NCBI GenBank assembly: GCA_036872755.1
Contig: JAVHNS010000002.1
Location: 2,852,001-2,916,000, forward strand
Length of the DNA stretch: 64,000 nucleotides
Source of the DNA: Orbilia blumenaviensis
Lineage: Eukaryota; Ascomycota; Orbiliomycetes; Orbiliales; Orbiliaceae
Direction: 5' to 3'
In this document: piece by piece, positions 36,475-47,698 of the stretch
How the letters are laid out: each line of letters opens with the position of its first letter
How positions within the stretch are numbered: the first letter of the stretch is position 1
Notes under the pieces: generated by a model
What the model was told of the DNA's origin: nothing
The model's database searches: none
Seen by the model: the letters and a program-made list of their open reading frames with translations, nothing else
Translations under genes and position numbers: made by a program

Positions 36475-37398
36475 TCGGAAAGAAAAAGAAGAAGAAAAAA
36501 AAAAAAAAAAAAAAACTCGAGACCACCGCCGCCAGTGATCTTTGGCATGTTCTATTGTACAGGGTGTGCGATATAAACCGACTTCCATGCATTAATGACT
36601 CCCGCCATTAACATTCCTTCAAAATATTGAACGAGTATATTGTTGTTTGAACCTTTCCCTTGCAATCACGATTTATACGCCGCCGCCGCCAATATATTAT
36701 ACCATTCTGCGATCGATATTTTTTTGTCCTGTTATTGTTTTTTTTATTTTTTTCATACCATGAACTTTTATACACACCCCAAATATGTAACGATTACGAT
36801 GTACGAATGTCGCTCTCCTTTCCCTTTTTTAAATTTCGTTGGTTTTTTATCCGAAGGAGCCATGCATAATCTATGCTTTCAAGAAGTTTTGTTTTAAGAA
36901 ACTTTTGCCCGCCAATGTAGTGAGCGTTTGCGACGAACCAGCTGATATAATGATGCTGCATGTGTGTGAGTTTGTGTGTGAGTTTGTGTGTGTGTAGGTG
37001 CGGCGCAGACGATGCAATGATGTTCTAATGGATGATGCTGATAATCACGAGTTTCCTTTGTCATGCGACTTGAAAGTATGTACTTTTAAAAATCCCCACC
37101 GCAAACCTTCTGATCACTCACGAACCCCTAATTTTTTTTTGCTCATAAGTTCATAATGAACCTGGAATATGAACTTCATTGTGTATGCAATTAATGCCTT
37201 TTTTATATATCCCACTCTATTACAACGAATGCCACCCGAACATACCATCTAATCCTGCGCTTTTTTTGTGTACCCAAAGTTACAAATCCAACGAAGAAGT
37301 AGAAGAAAAGCAGAATGAAAACCGCTCAGCGCTAGACCCTCCATAGAAAACAAAGAAACAAAAAAAGTACACTAACTATCTATAATGAAAAAGTCTAT
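36475..37398. other. Convergent 3' intergenic region
   Basis: About 920 bases between two converging genes. It is AT-rich, with an A run starting about 15 bases after the stop at 36474 (36498-36514) and a TGTGTG-based imperfect repeat near 36960-36998. No gene seen. Confidence 0.5.
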
Positions 37399-40300
37399 TT
37401 ATCTGCCCGGTGTCAATGGCTGCCACCCACTAACCCCGCCTGCAGCTTCATCCATCAAATTCCCCGGACCCTGTCGCCGCTGGGGCAGGGGTGGTGGTGG
37501 CTTTGCCCCGTCTTCTGATAGATTTCCATTTCTACGGCTCGCAGCAGAAACACTTCTAATACCACTGACAGCATTGGGAACTGCCCCTCCAACAGGATTG
37601 GATACAGTTCTCTTCATCACGGTCGACCCACTGCCCTCTCCAATCTCCATACCTCTAATCCTCGCTGCAACGCTCATAACGGGCTCATCATCGACTCCAT
37701 CTCTCGCACTCTTAAAACTTTGTGGTGACGTCTCAACCGTCGATCCTGCTAAACTGCTCGGTTTCTTAGGTTTTGGAGGCGGTGCTCGGGTTGATGTGGA
37801 CGAAATAGACGGGCTCCTACTAAGTGGCTGCGGAGGGACAGGCTGAACTCTTGATGTGGCCATAAATGGCGGTGTCGTAGGTGTAGCAACCGAAGTTGTA
37901 GTTGTGCTCCTTGTGGGGTGTAGGATTGGTGGTGGGAAAACCTCCCTTTGTTTCACACCCGGAGCAGGTGGCGGCGGTAATATCGGATTCCCCAATGCGG
38001 GGAGCGCATGAGGATCATATGGCGGCGGTAGTTTCCTCAATGCTGGTCCTCTCGTGCTACTATAGCTAACAGTGCTGCTGCTTGTCGTCGTTCTTCTTAA
38101 TGGTGGAGGAAACGCCTCTTGCGGCGGCGGGGTCGGGGATGCACTGCTTTGGCCTGATGGTATCTTCGGCGTTGTTCCTCTCGCTGGTGGAGGCGCCGGC
38201 GCCTCCTTCTTCACCCAGTCCTTCTCTGCCGTAGCCGCAAATGGATTCCCCATCCTTCTCGTAGTATTCAATTCATAATTATCTCCTGGAGGCCTAACCG
38301 TACTTTTCGCTGGGACGCCGTGATCGAGCCACCATTTCCGCATATCCGTCGATGCAGGGGGTACTATTTTCTCGCGAAGGAAAAAAAAATCATTTTAAAA
38401 CTCTTAAGTCTCCGGCCTTCAAAATAGCAATCGCGACTACGAATGGGAGGAAGAGGTAAGGTATGGTGTTAAACATACGTCCTGGAGCAATTGGATCGTA
38501 ACCGATTAGATCCTCTTCGCTTTCGTCTTCGTCGAGCAGGTTCGGCGTGGATGAGTTCTTGTGCAGAGCGGAGTCGCGGCGGCTGGCGTATATTTGCTGG
38601 CTGAGCTTTTCCTTTACTTCTTCGTTTATAAACTGGATCGTAGCCTCGAAGGTCGCATAGACAGGTCGGTGATCTGAAAACTTCAGTGGCGCGCTGTTGT
38701 AGGTCAACTGACGGACGTTGCTACCCTTGCGAAGGATTCGGTCACACCACGCTGGTATACGCAGCTTTTCTCTGTAAAATTATTTAGTAATCGGTTCCCA
38801 GTAAGGCTGAAGGGAAAACGTACGAGGTATCGTATTCATCCGAATTAATATCAAATCTATAGGTTGGTAAAAACGTTAATCTGGCCTCCGAGTAATACGG
38901 GAATGTTAACCCAGCCACCATCTGAAGATTGAGCTGGTCATTCTCATATAACTTGCCCAAATCGCCAACTTTGATCAGGCGCTTTGTTTCCTCGTTGTTC
39001 AACCCGATTCGATAGTTAAAATCTCCAAGCCAAATAACCACATCGTGATCATCAATGGAGCGGCCTCGTTGGAACCTTAATCCGTTAGCAATAGTTCTGT
39101 AGTCGCGATTTCTCTCATCGTAGTTTGCAAAGCCTGCAGCTAAATGTGCCGTTACGAGGCATATCCTTGTGTTCCCATAATCAAATCGAATAGCCACAGC
39201 GCCTTTATTGCCAGACAACCCGCTCATACCGGTTTTCTTCAGAGAGCCCTCGACGTTCTTGATTTGGGAGATTATATCAGATCGAACGTAGATGCCAAGG
39301 GCAGCACCAACGAGCTGGCCACCCCTTAGCAGGATATACTCTTTCTTCCCCTTTGTAGTCGTCCTGCTTGCCCGGTTAAGGTTGTCCAAAACCGCTGATT
39401 CCCACAACTGCCGTCGCTCTGGGTCTGTAGACATGATCTGCTGTGGTGATAACTCCACAATCTCTTGAAACCCGACCACAATTAACTCGGGTTGGTAATG
39501 CGAACAAGGCGGCGGGAATAACCACGACGTCAAGTCTTGATCTATGCCATCCGTTCTTCCATTAAGGTTCATGGTACCAACGTGTATCGAGATCACCTTT
39601 GTCGTCATAAATTGATCCGACCTCTTTAAAAGCTCATTATTGACGTAGTCATTGATCGGATCGTATAACAAAACTGGATCTTGGCCCACCAGTCGTCCTA
39701 ACAGCATATCAATCGTATTCTGCCTTCCCTTGTCCGCAAAGTTGTTGATATACATTCTCGTGGCACTCTTTCTAAAGTCGGCAAGAACACCACCAAGGCT
39801 TGATTTTCCAGAACGTGTGAAAGAACTCTTCAAAGCACCAGTGCCAGCGTATATCCTGGATAGCGCATCTCCGTTATCAGCCCAGAGGATCGAATGTCTT
39901 GACCATAGTTCAGTAATGGCTTTCTCATTGCGATGTCGAAGGAACCGTTCAATCGCCATCTGACTTATTATTTGCTGGATGAGGTTTGTACGATCTAAAC
40001 AATCTAGACAATTCGTTCTGAAGACACCTTCCTGCTGTAGAATAACAGTGGAATGCGGGGCAGTTCCTTCGTCATTGTCATGATCGACATCTTCCGTTAG
40101 GAAATATGCGAAGGAATCCGCGGAGTCTTCAATGTACCGCCTAATCTGAGCTGCCGCTTCGTACCCGGCTCTTGTTTCTTCGTGGAAATCGTACTTCGTA
40201 GCTTTGATAAGCTCACCAGTTCCGTTTTTGTCGTTTTGACCTAGGTACGGCGAGTTTCGTATCATGATATCATACATTCTCGTTAATTCGGCCTCAGCAG

Positions 40301-41633
40301 GTTTCAGAGCCGAAAGTAGATTAACAATATGTATTGCACCATATTTGACTGATATGCCGTCAATATGTCGGTCGAATGATGGTTGGGTCGCCTCAGGACT
40401 TCGAGTTATCGTGACTTTCTGTTGACCCGGAAGCAAGCCGGCCTGTTGCTCCCAGAATAGCGGTACAGAGCCCCTGACCTGCGTATATGAGAACCCAACA
40501 CCCCTCACATTGTTTTCCGCCCTGCTATCCCATATCACCGTTTCGGTCTCTACGAAGTTTGCTACATGCCCATCGTCATCCATACCGCGGGAATTGAAAC
40601 GAGTGCCTGCTCTTCTACAAGACAACCTGGAAATGATTGTAATGTGCGTTTTACCGGCGAATCTTTGTTGGGCATTTATGGCGACTATTCCCCTACTCAC
40701 TGTTGTGGTTTCGACATAGCCGCGGATCGCAGATGTGAGAATCCTGGTAGAATCTAACGCTAGACGGGTTGATGATGGAAGTCGGGAACGGAATTGAAGC
40801 AGCGGTTTGATCAAAGCCATATTCCATAGAAACGATTCATTGAATGTATCGATCGAGAAATGAGTGGATGTTGACGTATGGTCCACCGATCTAGGTTCCT
40901 ATGTTAACGAAATATTCGGACCTGAATCCGTATAAAAAGATACAGACCTATTCTGTAGGCGATTGGTTAAATCAAAGTCCGTCGAATAATAAAATGTACC
41001 CTCCGACAGCATCTTGCGCAATGCGGCGCAAGGGTGTTCAAAGACCCCATCTCCATGCTTGTTGCTGTAATCGAAGTCCTGGTTGTAGATATCATCTAAG
41101 GACATGTTATCATACTCAGCCGAATTTAGGCAATCTACCAATCAAACAGAAGTCAGATATACAAATCCGTATGTCTCAGAAGGGAAGACGTGCATACGAA
41201 ATTCTACTGCATGGATGCGATACACCGTCTCTCCAGGTCTCACAGTGGCCACCAAACTCGCTCCGGTAACGACGCATAGGAAAACATCCCCATTTAGCGA
41301 TATCAATCCTAATGTCCCTCGGCAAGGAAGCGCACTTCCCATAGGATGGTATTCGGACAAATCGACCTCATTCCGCTCCGAGAAGTCGACCATACAGGCC
41401 GCGGCGCCCGTTGCATGGTGATTACCGTTAGTCCCGCTGGAAGATACATTTACGCTAGAATTGGATCCGGAATTGCCGTTGTTATAGGGGAGGTTTGCAG
41501 CAAAGGATGGAGCCGGGGCGTGGTGGGACGCTGACGGGTTGTGTCGGAATGTCAGAACGTGGTTCGGCGCGCATAATGCGATGGAGCGATGAGGATGCGA
41601 TTTTAGCAGGATACGAATAGGATTGGAGGTCAT
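37399..41633 (-). CDS. Synaptojanin-type inositol polyphosphate 5-phosphatase (Sac + 5-phosphatase; Inp51/52/53 family)
   Basis: Dephosphorylates phosphoinositides at the plasma membrane, Golgi and endosomes; needed for endocytosis and actin organisation. Five exons, 41633-41198, 41134-40948, 40890-38824, 38771-38479 and 38363-37399, in phases 1, 2, 2, 1, give about 1315 residues. The Sac domain (about 60-560) carries RLSCRRAGTRFNSRG, FVETE, GSVPLFWEQQ and the catalytic CLDCLDRT (Cys-x5-Arg-Thr, near 501), so the Sac phosphatase should be active, unlike Inp51. The 5-phosphatase domain (about 636-940) has MNLNGR, GFQEIVEL, SGNKGAVAIRF, WLGDFNYRI, PAWCDRIL and SDHRPVYA. The last 300 residues are Pro-rich with PPP motifs for SH3 partners. 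Inp52/53-like by Sac integrity. Confidence 0.92.
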
Positions 41634-43807
41634 TTTGATGAATGAAAGGGGGAAGTCTTTAGTGGGAATGGTGTGCCGGGTTTACATTGTCGTATATACG
41701 AGGAGTAAGGTCGGATGGAGGACGTGATAGGAGGTGGGACACGGGTTGGAGTCGTGTGGCCTGGAGCTTGTTGGTCGGGTTTGAAGCTGCACAGCCTCGT
41801 TTGAGCTCCGGCCCAGGATTCGGGGGGCAACGCAAACCTGACCAAAAAATGCAACAGACCTTTGCGTAACCTAGTTAAATTGACTAGATTATGCTAAAAG
41901 GCTCCAAGCTTTGCTTGGCCCTACATTAAACGGACTACAATAATATCGATGTAATGACTGTATATGTGAACTAAAAAATAACATTTTGGCGGTTGAATAA
42001 AGATAAGTATATGTACAAATGCATCTTGTCAAGTTTACAAATGCACAGTGTTATAATAACCCTGTTGGGACATGAACTCGATAACTAAACTAACACTAGT
42101 CACAGGACCAATGCAGTCGTGACCCAAACCGACCCTTCTACGCTGCTTAAGTACTTAGGTAGCTAGAATATTCGAATGGGTCGACATAGCTATTTAGGCA
42201 TACGCTTGGCACATAACTGTACAGACTAAATGTAAGATTAAAGATAAATTTTTGCTTGCAAATACTGCGCTAGCTCTTTTAAACAGGATACTATCTGGCC
42301 CCCAGTAGCTGGCCATATTTTACTCAAAGATCGGATTCTAGGTTGAAATACATCCACGTGAGAAATTTGGGCTCCAGATATTGGACTGACTGCTGCACCT
42401 ATTTAAGGTTTTTGCTAAGCGAGTGTTAATCACTTTTGAATCTCAAGTTGGTCACGTGGGCTTCGGAATGCTGGAGGAGCCAGGTCGAGTGTGCTCTGGA
42501 TAATGTTCATTGCATTCTACCGTATTGTTCTTTGAGCTAGACTTATGGTTCTAGCACTTTGTCATTAGCTAAGGCCTATTTCTTGATTGGCCTTCTATGG
42601 TTTAACTAGGATATATTCCACTATACTAAATAGGGCAGGTGCCTTGACCAAAACATCCTGTATCATACATACTTTCGTATCGTATACCAATAGATACCAA
42701 ATATATATCCTGTTTGTGCTCGGGGCTCTGGTTTATATTGGGACCTTCTGTACTCTACTTAATCGTTCCAATCATATATAGCCCTGTCCGTCAGCAAATT
42801 AACCTTATGATGCAAAACTAAAGGTTCGAGACACCTTCTCTATTATATTGATACTATGTAAAACCGAGAGCCCCCAAGGAATAATACCATAACGGCGGGT
42901 GTTTGATTTATTAAAATAGTTATATTTGACTATATATTAACTCGGGATATATAGCTTTGATATTGCGGACAAGAGGGGTCAAAACATACCGAACTCATAA
43001 ACGCACACTGAACTTTTAAGCAAAATCTTGGCACGACAGAAATCTAGCGTAAATACGTTAATTTAACATACTTATGCCAGCCAGATTTCTGTCGTGCTAA
43101 GATCTCGCCTAGAAGTTCAGCGTGTGTTTCGTGAGTTCAGCCCTCTTGCATGGTATAATTTGAGACTGAATGGGAGGTCTCCACGATATTGCCTTCAAAG
43201 GCTTAAATTTATGTAGCCTAGAGTTGGGCGACTTTATATGGTTTTTTAGGTAAATTTACGTAAAATGTTATTAAAAGGTGCGGCTCTCACAAAAAGATAC
43301 ACTAGCCAAAGCTGAGAGCGAAAGACTCAACCCCGTATACGCATTTTATAGGTAATTATCCATCCAAGCAATTGCGATTCCTATTTAAATGTTAGCAGAT
43401 AGCACGGCAATGTTCGAATTTGGGCGGTCATGTGTTGGGCCGTCGTTCATAAAGTTTCAGGCGGCCTTCAGGCCTCGCCAAGGCGACAACATCTTGTCAC
43501 ATCTGGCATGCAGTGGTTCAAGGATCCGACTTGGATTTAGCTCAATGCTATTTCAAACGGTATATACATTTACGACAATGTAAAATTGCCAGACAAAATT
43601 TTTTTTTTTTTTTTCAAAATACCTGTTCCTGTCAAGCTTCCTTATAAACTGCTTCCAAATTTACTCATAACCGAAAAAAAGGGATTCGATTCGCGGTTGG
43701 CGAACGTCTATTGATATTCTGACGGCCAATGCGGTGACTCCCCTCAATTGCAACAACCTGCCACACAGGCACAACCTAGGCACCGCACAGGCCTGACAAC
43801 ATTAACT
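41634..43807. promoter_or_regulatory. Divergent region synaptojanin / RVT gene, AT-rich, contains an inverted-repeat element
   Basis: 2.2 kb between two divergent starts. From about 41870 it is AT-rich and carries the inverted-repeat element at 42969-43148. A GCTTAAGTACTTAGGTAG word lies at 42144-42161. No protein gene is supported; short frames here are AT-rich noise. Confidence 0.5.
42969..43148. mobile_element. MITE-like inverted-repeat element, about 180 bp
   Basis: Two arms of about 65-75 bases face each other around a loop of about 37 bases. The innermost 15 bases are a perfect match (GCACGACAGAAATCT at 43031-43045; its complement at 43083-43097). Outward, GAACTCA and the ends CAAGAGGG/CCCTCTTG also pair. 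Almost all arm mismatches are C/T or G/A differences, as repeat-induced point mutation would leave. There is no ORF and no clear target-site duplication. Transposon origin is inferred from structure and from sequence shared with the element at 51697-52139. Confidence 0.6.
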
Positions 43808-46717
43808 ATGACTTCACAAGCATTCACGGTCAGGCGAGTCAGCTTCGCACAATTCGAAGCTATGAAGCTTCCTAAAAGTATCATCAATAACAAGAGGGGA
43901 CTTGTTAACTTTCCCTCAGGCATTCGTATAAATGCCGTCCTGGCCCTTCATTCTGGTACCCTCAATTCAAATTCGAATAACACAGCAGTTCAAACACAAC
44001 AGTGTCGATATCAATCTACTACGGCTATAAACCAGCATAAAAGAATTCACAGTCACTCGAATAACTATATTCCAAAATCTTCACTCAAAGCTTCTTTCCA
44101 ATCTTATACACCGAAACGTTCAATTAGCGTTGCACCAATGGCTTCCTCAGACGGTCTCTCTGAAACCCTTCACGCCGTTACCCATATCAAACTCAGCCAA
44201 CTCGCCAAACAAACCGAGTCCTATGAATCCGCCAAACGAACTCTTCTTAGTGATGCCGATGACGAACTGGACAGTCGAAAGAGGGTTCGTCTTCTCATCG
44301 ATGGTTCCGAGAACATTCCCTCAATGACCTCTTTGAAGGATAACCACCCAATCTTGTCGCTCAAGAACCTTCGAAGATTCACCTTTCAATCTGAACGCGA
44401 CCCTTCCGTTTCTGGTACCTTTCTGGAAGATTACGAGAAGACGATTCGAGACGAGTTAGATGTTCAATCGAATAAGTACGCATTCGCTACGCTCTACGGG
44501 AAGCTCGTAAATGAATGGATCGCTGCTGGCAAGAACGCTGCTGGCGAAGCCGGTTGGATTCCTATTGGGCGAGAGGAGATGCATAAACAACGGGCCACAT
44601 GGGAAGACTACGTTTTCACTGAAAAGAAAGTTGATACCGAGGCGATAAAGGCATACCTAGAAGAACTATTTAGCAAAAACCCGTCTAAAGAAGTTAGATT
44701 GGCGTTCGAAGATCTCCGTGAAAGTGTAAAAAGACTTCAGGACAACTGGCTGATTTCTCCCTTCAGAGTCGACACGGTTTCGTCAACCATTCGGACACTC
44801 CTTAGGATGGATGTCATAACGGACAAAAAGAAATCAACACTTAAGGAGTTCCTTGGAAACGATATGGTGCTTAAAGAAATCGCTGACGTACTAAATATGC
44901 GGATGGCATCCCTTAAATCCTTTACTTGGGAAGGCGTTTCAATGATCGAACAGCGACGACAACTGAATGGGCGATACCGCTTCTACCCAGACGAGGATTT
45001 GCTCCAGACTATCTTCCTCCAGTACACCGGACTTGCATGGGCAACAGCATGGCGAGAAATACTGAAGAAGTTTGTCATAAACTACGGCGTGCTCAAACCA
45101 AAGCCCGGGAGTATCACAGATGAACAGTTGCAAGACCGCAATCTTAGACTGGGCACGAACTTACGGAATACGCTTTCGATGGAAAAGTATCTCAAAGATC
45201 ACTGGATGAATGAGATTTTCCTCGACCAGCTTCCCAATGATGTGTTTGAGACGCGCGGCGGGTATAATAGTGACTCTGAGGACGGTGACAGCCGCTCAAG
45301 TCCACTGGCCGTTGTACAAAAGTTGCTGCGGATTATCCAGTCGGAGATTATCATCCAGAGGCGGCTTGGGAAGGACACTACGGTTATCCGATCCGACTTT
45401 AAATGGTTCGGTCCCTCGATTCCCCACGCTTCGATCTTTACAGTGCTCGAGTTCTTTGGGGTTGAGGAACATTGGATCCAATTCTTTAAAAAGGTTTTGG
45501 AGGCCCCGACCGCATTCGTCGATGATGTCGGCGCAAGCCCTCGAAATCGCCAGAGGGGTACTCCAATCGGTGTTCCTATCGCCACCTTTTTCGGGGAAGC
45601 CTTGCTTTTCTGTACTGATTTCGCAGTCAACCAGAAGGCAAACGGAGCGCGATTATATAGACTCCATGACGATATCTGGATGTGGGGAGGAATAGATACC
45701 TGCCGTGACGGTTGGGGTGCCCTCACCGAGTTCGCAAGTCTCACCGGCCTGGAATTCAACGAGGAGAAGACAGGCTCCGTTCATATCTACAGCGACAAAA
45801 CTAAAACAGTAAAACCTCATCTCGCAGGACTCCCCAAAGGTGACGTTGTTTGGGGGTTCCTCAAACTCGATCCTGTATCGGGTTTCTTCAACATCAACAC
45901 TGAAAAAGTAGACTCACATATCCAAGAACTCTCACTCCAATTGAACGCCTGCAAGAGTATCTTCGACTTCACTCAAGCTTGGAATATCTACGGTGCAAGG
46001 TTCTTCCGGACAAATTGCGGTAAAGCATCTATCTGCTTCGGTCGCCGACATGTCGATTCAATGCTTGAGACTTTCCAACGAATCCAACAGAAGATATTTA
46101 AGTCTACCACTGGCGGTGTCGGTGATCATCTGAAACAAATGATTATAGACCGCTTTGGTGTTACTGACATCCCGGATGGATACCTCTACTTTCCAGTTAA
46201 GCTTGGAGGTCTTGAGCTTCAAAACCCCTTCGTCGATCTCTACCTCATTCGCGACCAATTTCAGCAGGAAGATCCTTATGAGTTGATGGATGTATTTTTT
46301 GGAGAAGAAGACAGGGAGTACAGTCTGCAGAAGAGCCGTTTCGAGGAACGAAAGAAAGCCGAAAACTCTCGAGCGGCGAAACTTCAAGGTATAGAGTTCT
46401 TAACCCGCGAGGAGTATGGAAGCTATCGCGAAGAGACCAGCTCCCTACTTCTTAACAAGTTTAAGGACTTCATCGAGGAGCCCACTGAGATGGGTGTAGA
46501 TATGAGGGGAGATGTTCAAGCTGCAGTGAGTGCGGCTGGTAATTATAACGCCAGGGGCAAAGCGTCGCAGTGGAAGAATTACGACAGATGGATTTTCCAG
46601 CTGTATGCAAAGGAGATGATGAAGAGATTTGGGGGGTTGAATATTGTGGATGAGGGCTTGCTTCCAATGGGGCTGATGGCAATGTTGAGGCAGTCGAGGT
46701 TTAAGTGGCAGGGATAA
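43808..46717 (+). CDS. rvt: Cellular reverse transcriptase-related protein (RVT family)
   Basis: Single long exon, 969 residues from the first in-frame ATG. A later ATG at 44138 (860 residues) begins MASSDGLSETLHAVTHIKLSQ broken here, where I would expect family similarity to begin. RVT genes are single-copy, domesticated RT relatives in fungi and some other lineages, distinct from retrotransposons. Seen: a helical N-terminal part, RRQLNGRYRFYPDEDLLQ, motif A VIRSDFKWFGPS (Asp codon 45395), motif B RGTPIGVPIATFFGE, and motif C RLHDDIWMWGG (Asp-Asp at 45668-45673). All three catalytic aspartates are present, followed by LEFNEEKTGSV and a long C-terminal helical domain. No endonuclease, RNase H, integrase or flanking repeats. 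Residues 1-110 are basic, Ser/Asn-rich and could be a mitochondrial presequence or a wrongly included leader. Confidence 0.85.
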   Translation: MTSQAFTVRRVSFAQFEAMKLPKSIINNKRGLVNFPSGIRINAVLALHSGTLNSNSNNTAVQTQQCRYQSTTAINQHKRIHSHSNNYIPKSSLKASFQSYTPKRSISVAPMASSDGLSETLHAVTHIKLSQLAKQTESYESAKRTLLSDADDELDSRKRVRLLIDGSENIPSMTSLKDNHPILSLKNLRRFTFQSERDPSVSGTFLEDYEKTIRDELDVQSNKYAFATLYGKLVNEWIAAGKNAAGEAGWIPIGREEMHKQRATWEDYVFTEKKVDTEAIKAYLEELFSKNPSKEVRLAFEDLRESVKRLQDNWLISPFRVDTVSSTIRTLLRMDVITDKKKSTLKEFLGNDMVLKEIADVLNMRMASLKSFTWEGVSMIEQRRQLNGRYRFYPDEDLLQTIFLQYTGLAWATAWREILKKFVINYGVLKPKPGSITDEQLQDRNLRLGTNLRNTLSMEKYLKDHWMNEIFLDQLPNDVFETRGGYNSDSEDGDSRSSPLAVVQKLLRIIQSEIIIQRRLGKDTTVIRSDFKWFGPSIPHASIFTVLEFFGVEEHWIQFFKKVLEAPTAFVDDVGASPRNRQRGTPIGVPIATFFGEALLFCTDFAVNQKANGARLYRLHDDIWMWGGIDTCRDGWGALTEFASLTGLEFNEEKTGSVHIYSDKTKTVKPHLAGLPKGDVVWGFLKLDPVSGFFNINTEKVDSHIQELSLQLNACKSIFDFTQAWNIYGARFFRTNCGKASICFGRRHVDSMLETFQRIQQKIFKSTTGGVGDHLKQMIIDRFGVTDIPDGYLYFPVKLGGLELQNPFVDLYLIRDQFQQEDPYELMDVFFGEEDREYSLQKSRFEERKKAENSRAAKLQGIEFLTREEYGSYREETSSLLLNKFKDFIEEPTEMGVDMRGDVQAAVSAAGNYNARGKASQWKNYDRWIFQLYAKEMMKRFGGLNIVDEGLLPMGLMAMLRQSRFKWQG

Positions 46718-47698
46718 CTTGAGCCTCGAAGAACGGCGCTGCAGGAAAGTGAATAAGGGATGGGATAGGAGGTCTATAGTACCTACCTTGTATGTTGGTG
46801 TAGTTGGGGTGATATAATTCAAGGATAGTGGGCTGGAGTTTGGAGTTTGGAGTTTGGAGCTTTTGCTCTTGGTTTCGTGCCGGGACTGTTTGGTCTCTAG
46901 TCTTCAGAGACGGAAACCAGGTAGACTCGTATACAAAAGGCAGGTTGCATCTTTATACAGGGCCTAGGTGGATTATAGGCGGAGTTTTTACTCTCTTCAT
47001 TATTATGAACATAGATAGATACATCTAGACACTGACTGTACTTAATATATATATACATATTTCCTCTCTTCAATACTCATTATCTTCCGTGGGCTGTTTA
47101 GTCCTGTGAATTTTGTGCTTAGAACCGGAGAGGTGACAGATTAATACCATCGTCCTCACACTTTGGCATAATGCGCTCCTTGGGACGTGACCTCAATTCA
47201 AGCTCAACCGCCTAAAACCATCACCCTAATTATCTTTGCATCCAGCCAATTGCGCAGCCCAAAGTTATAGCACCATAACCGCCCGGTCTTCCTCTTCCCG
47301 ATGCCGTTTTCGGAAAGGGTCTCCCTTTCCTGGTTGTCTAGTAGGTCATTCCTGAAGTTTGAAATTTTTGGTGAGAAAATACAGAAATCCAAAATCTCTT
47401 GTCTCAACTGAAGGCCTGTCCTCTAGTTTTGAGTCCCAAAATTGTCACGTGCTCTACGTGGTACTATATGTGTTGTCGACGTTGCATTTACTCGATGGTC
47501 AAATTTGGAAGTTCACTGAGCAAACGCTCCCAAGGTCACATGTTATCTGACGACAGACGCCAGCGCGGCAGCTTCCCAAAGCTCGCGATAACTCCAGGAC
47601 GACCTCATCGGGCCAGCGCGTATCCATCCCGCCCATAAACCCGGCCCTATCAACCTGTCCTCACCAACCCATCATCAACCAGTCCTCAACCGCCCACA
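46718..47698. promoter_or_regulatory. Intergenic region RVT 3' flank / EMC2 promoter
   Basis: About 980 bases. It contains a 7-base tandem repeat (TGGAGTT, three copies plus part) at 46834-46859. No gene seen. The last 100 bases before EMC2 are C/A-rich as in a short leader. Confidence 0.45.

Noticed and set aside
42800..42850. GGTTCGAGA resembling a tRNA T-arm
   Set aside because: The stem does not close and the rest of a cloverleaf is absent.
43808..46717. RVT gene as a retrotransposon remnant
   Set aside because: Long intact single frame, no endonuclease, RNase H, gag, poly-A tail or flanking repeats, and motif wording typical of cellular RVT proteins.
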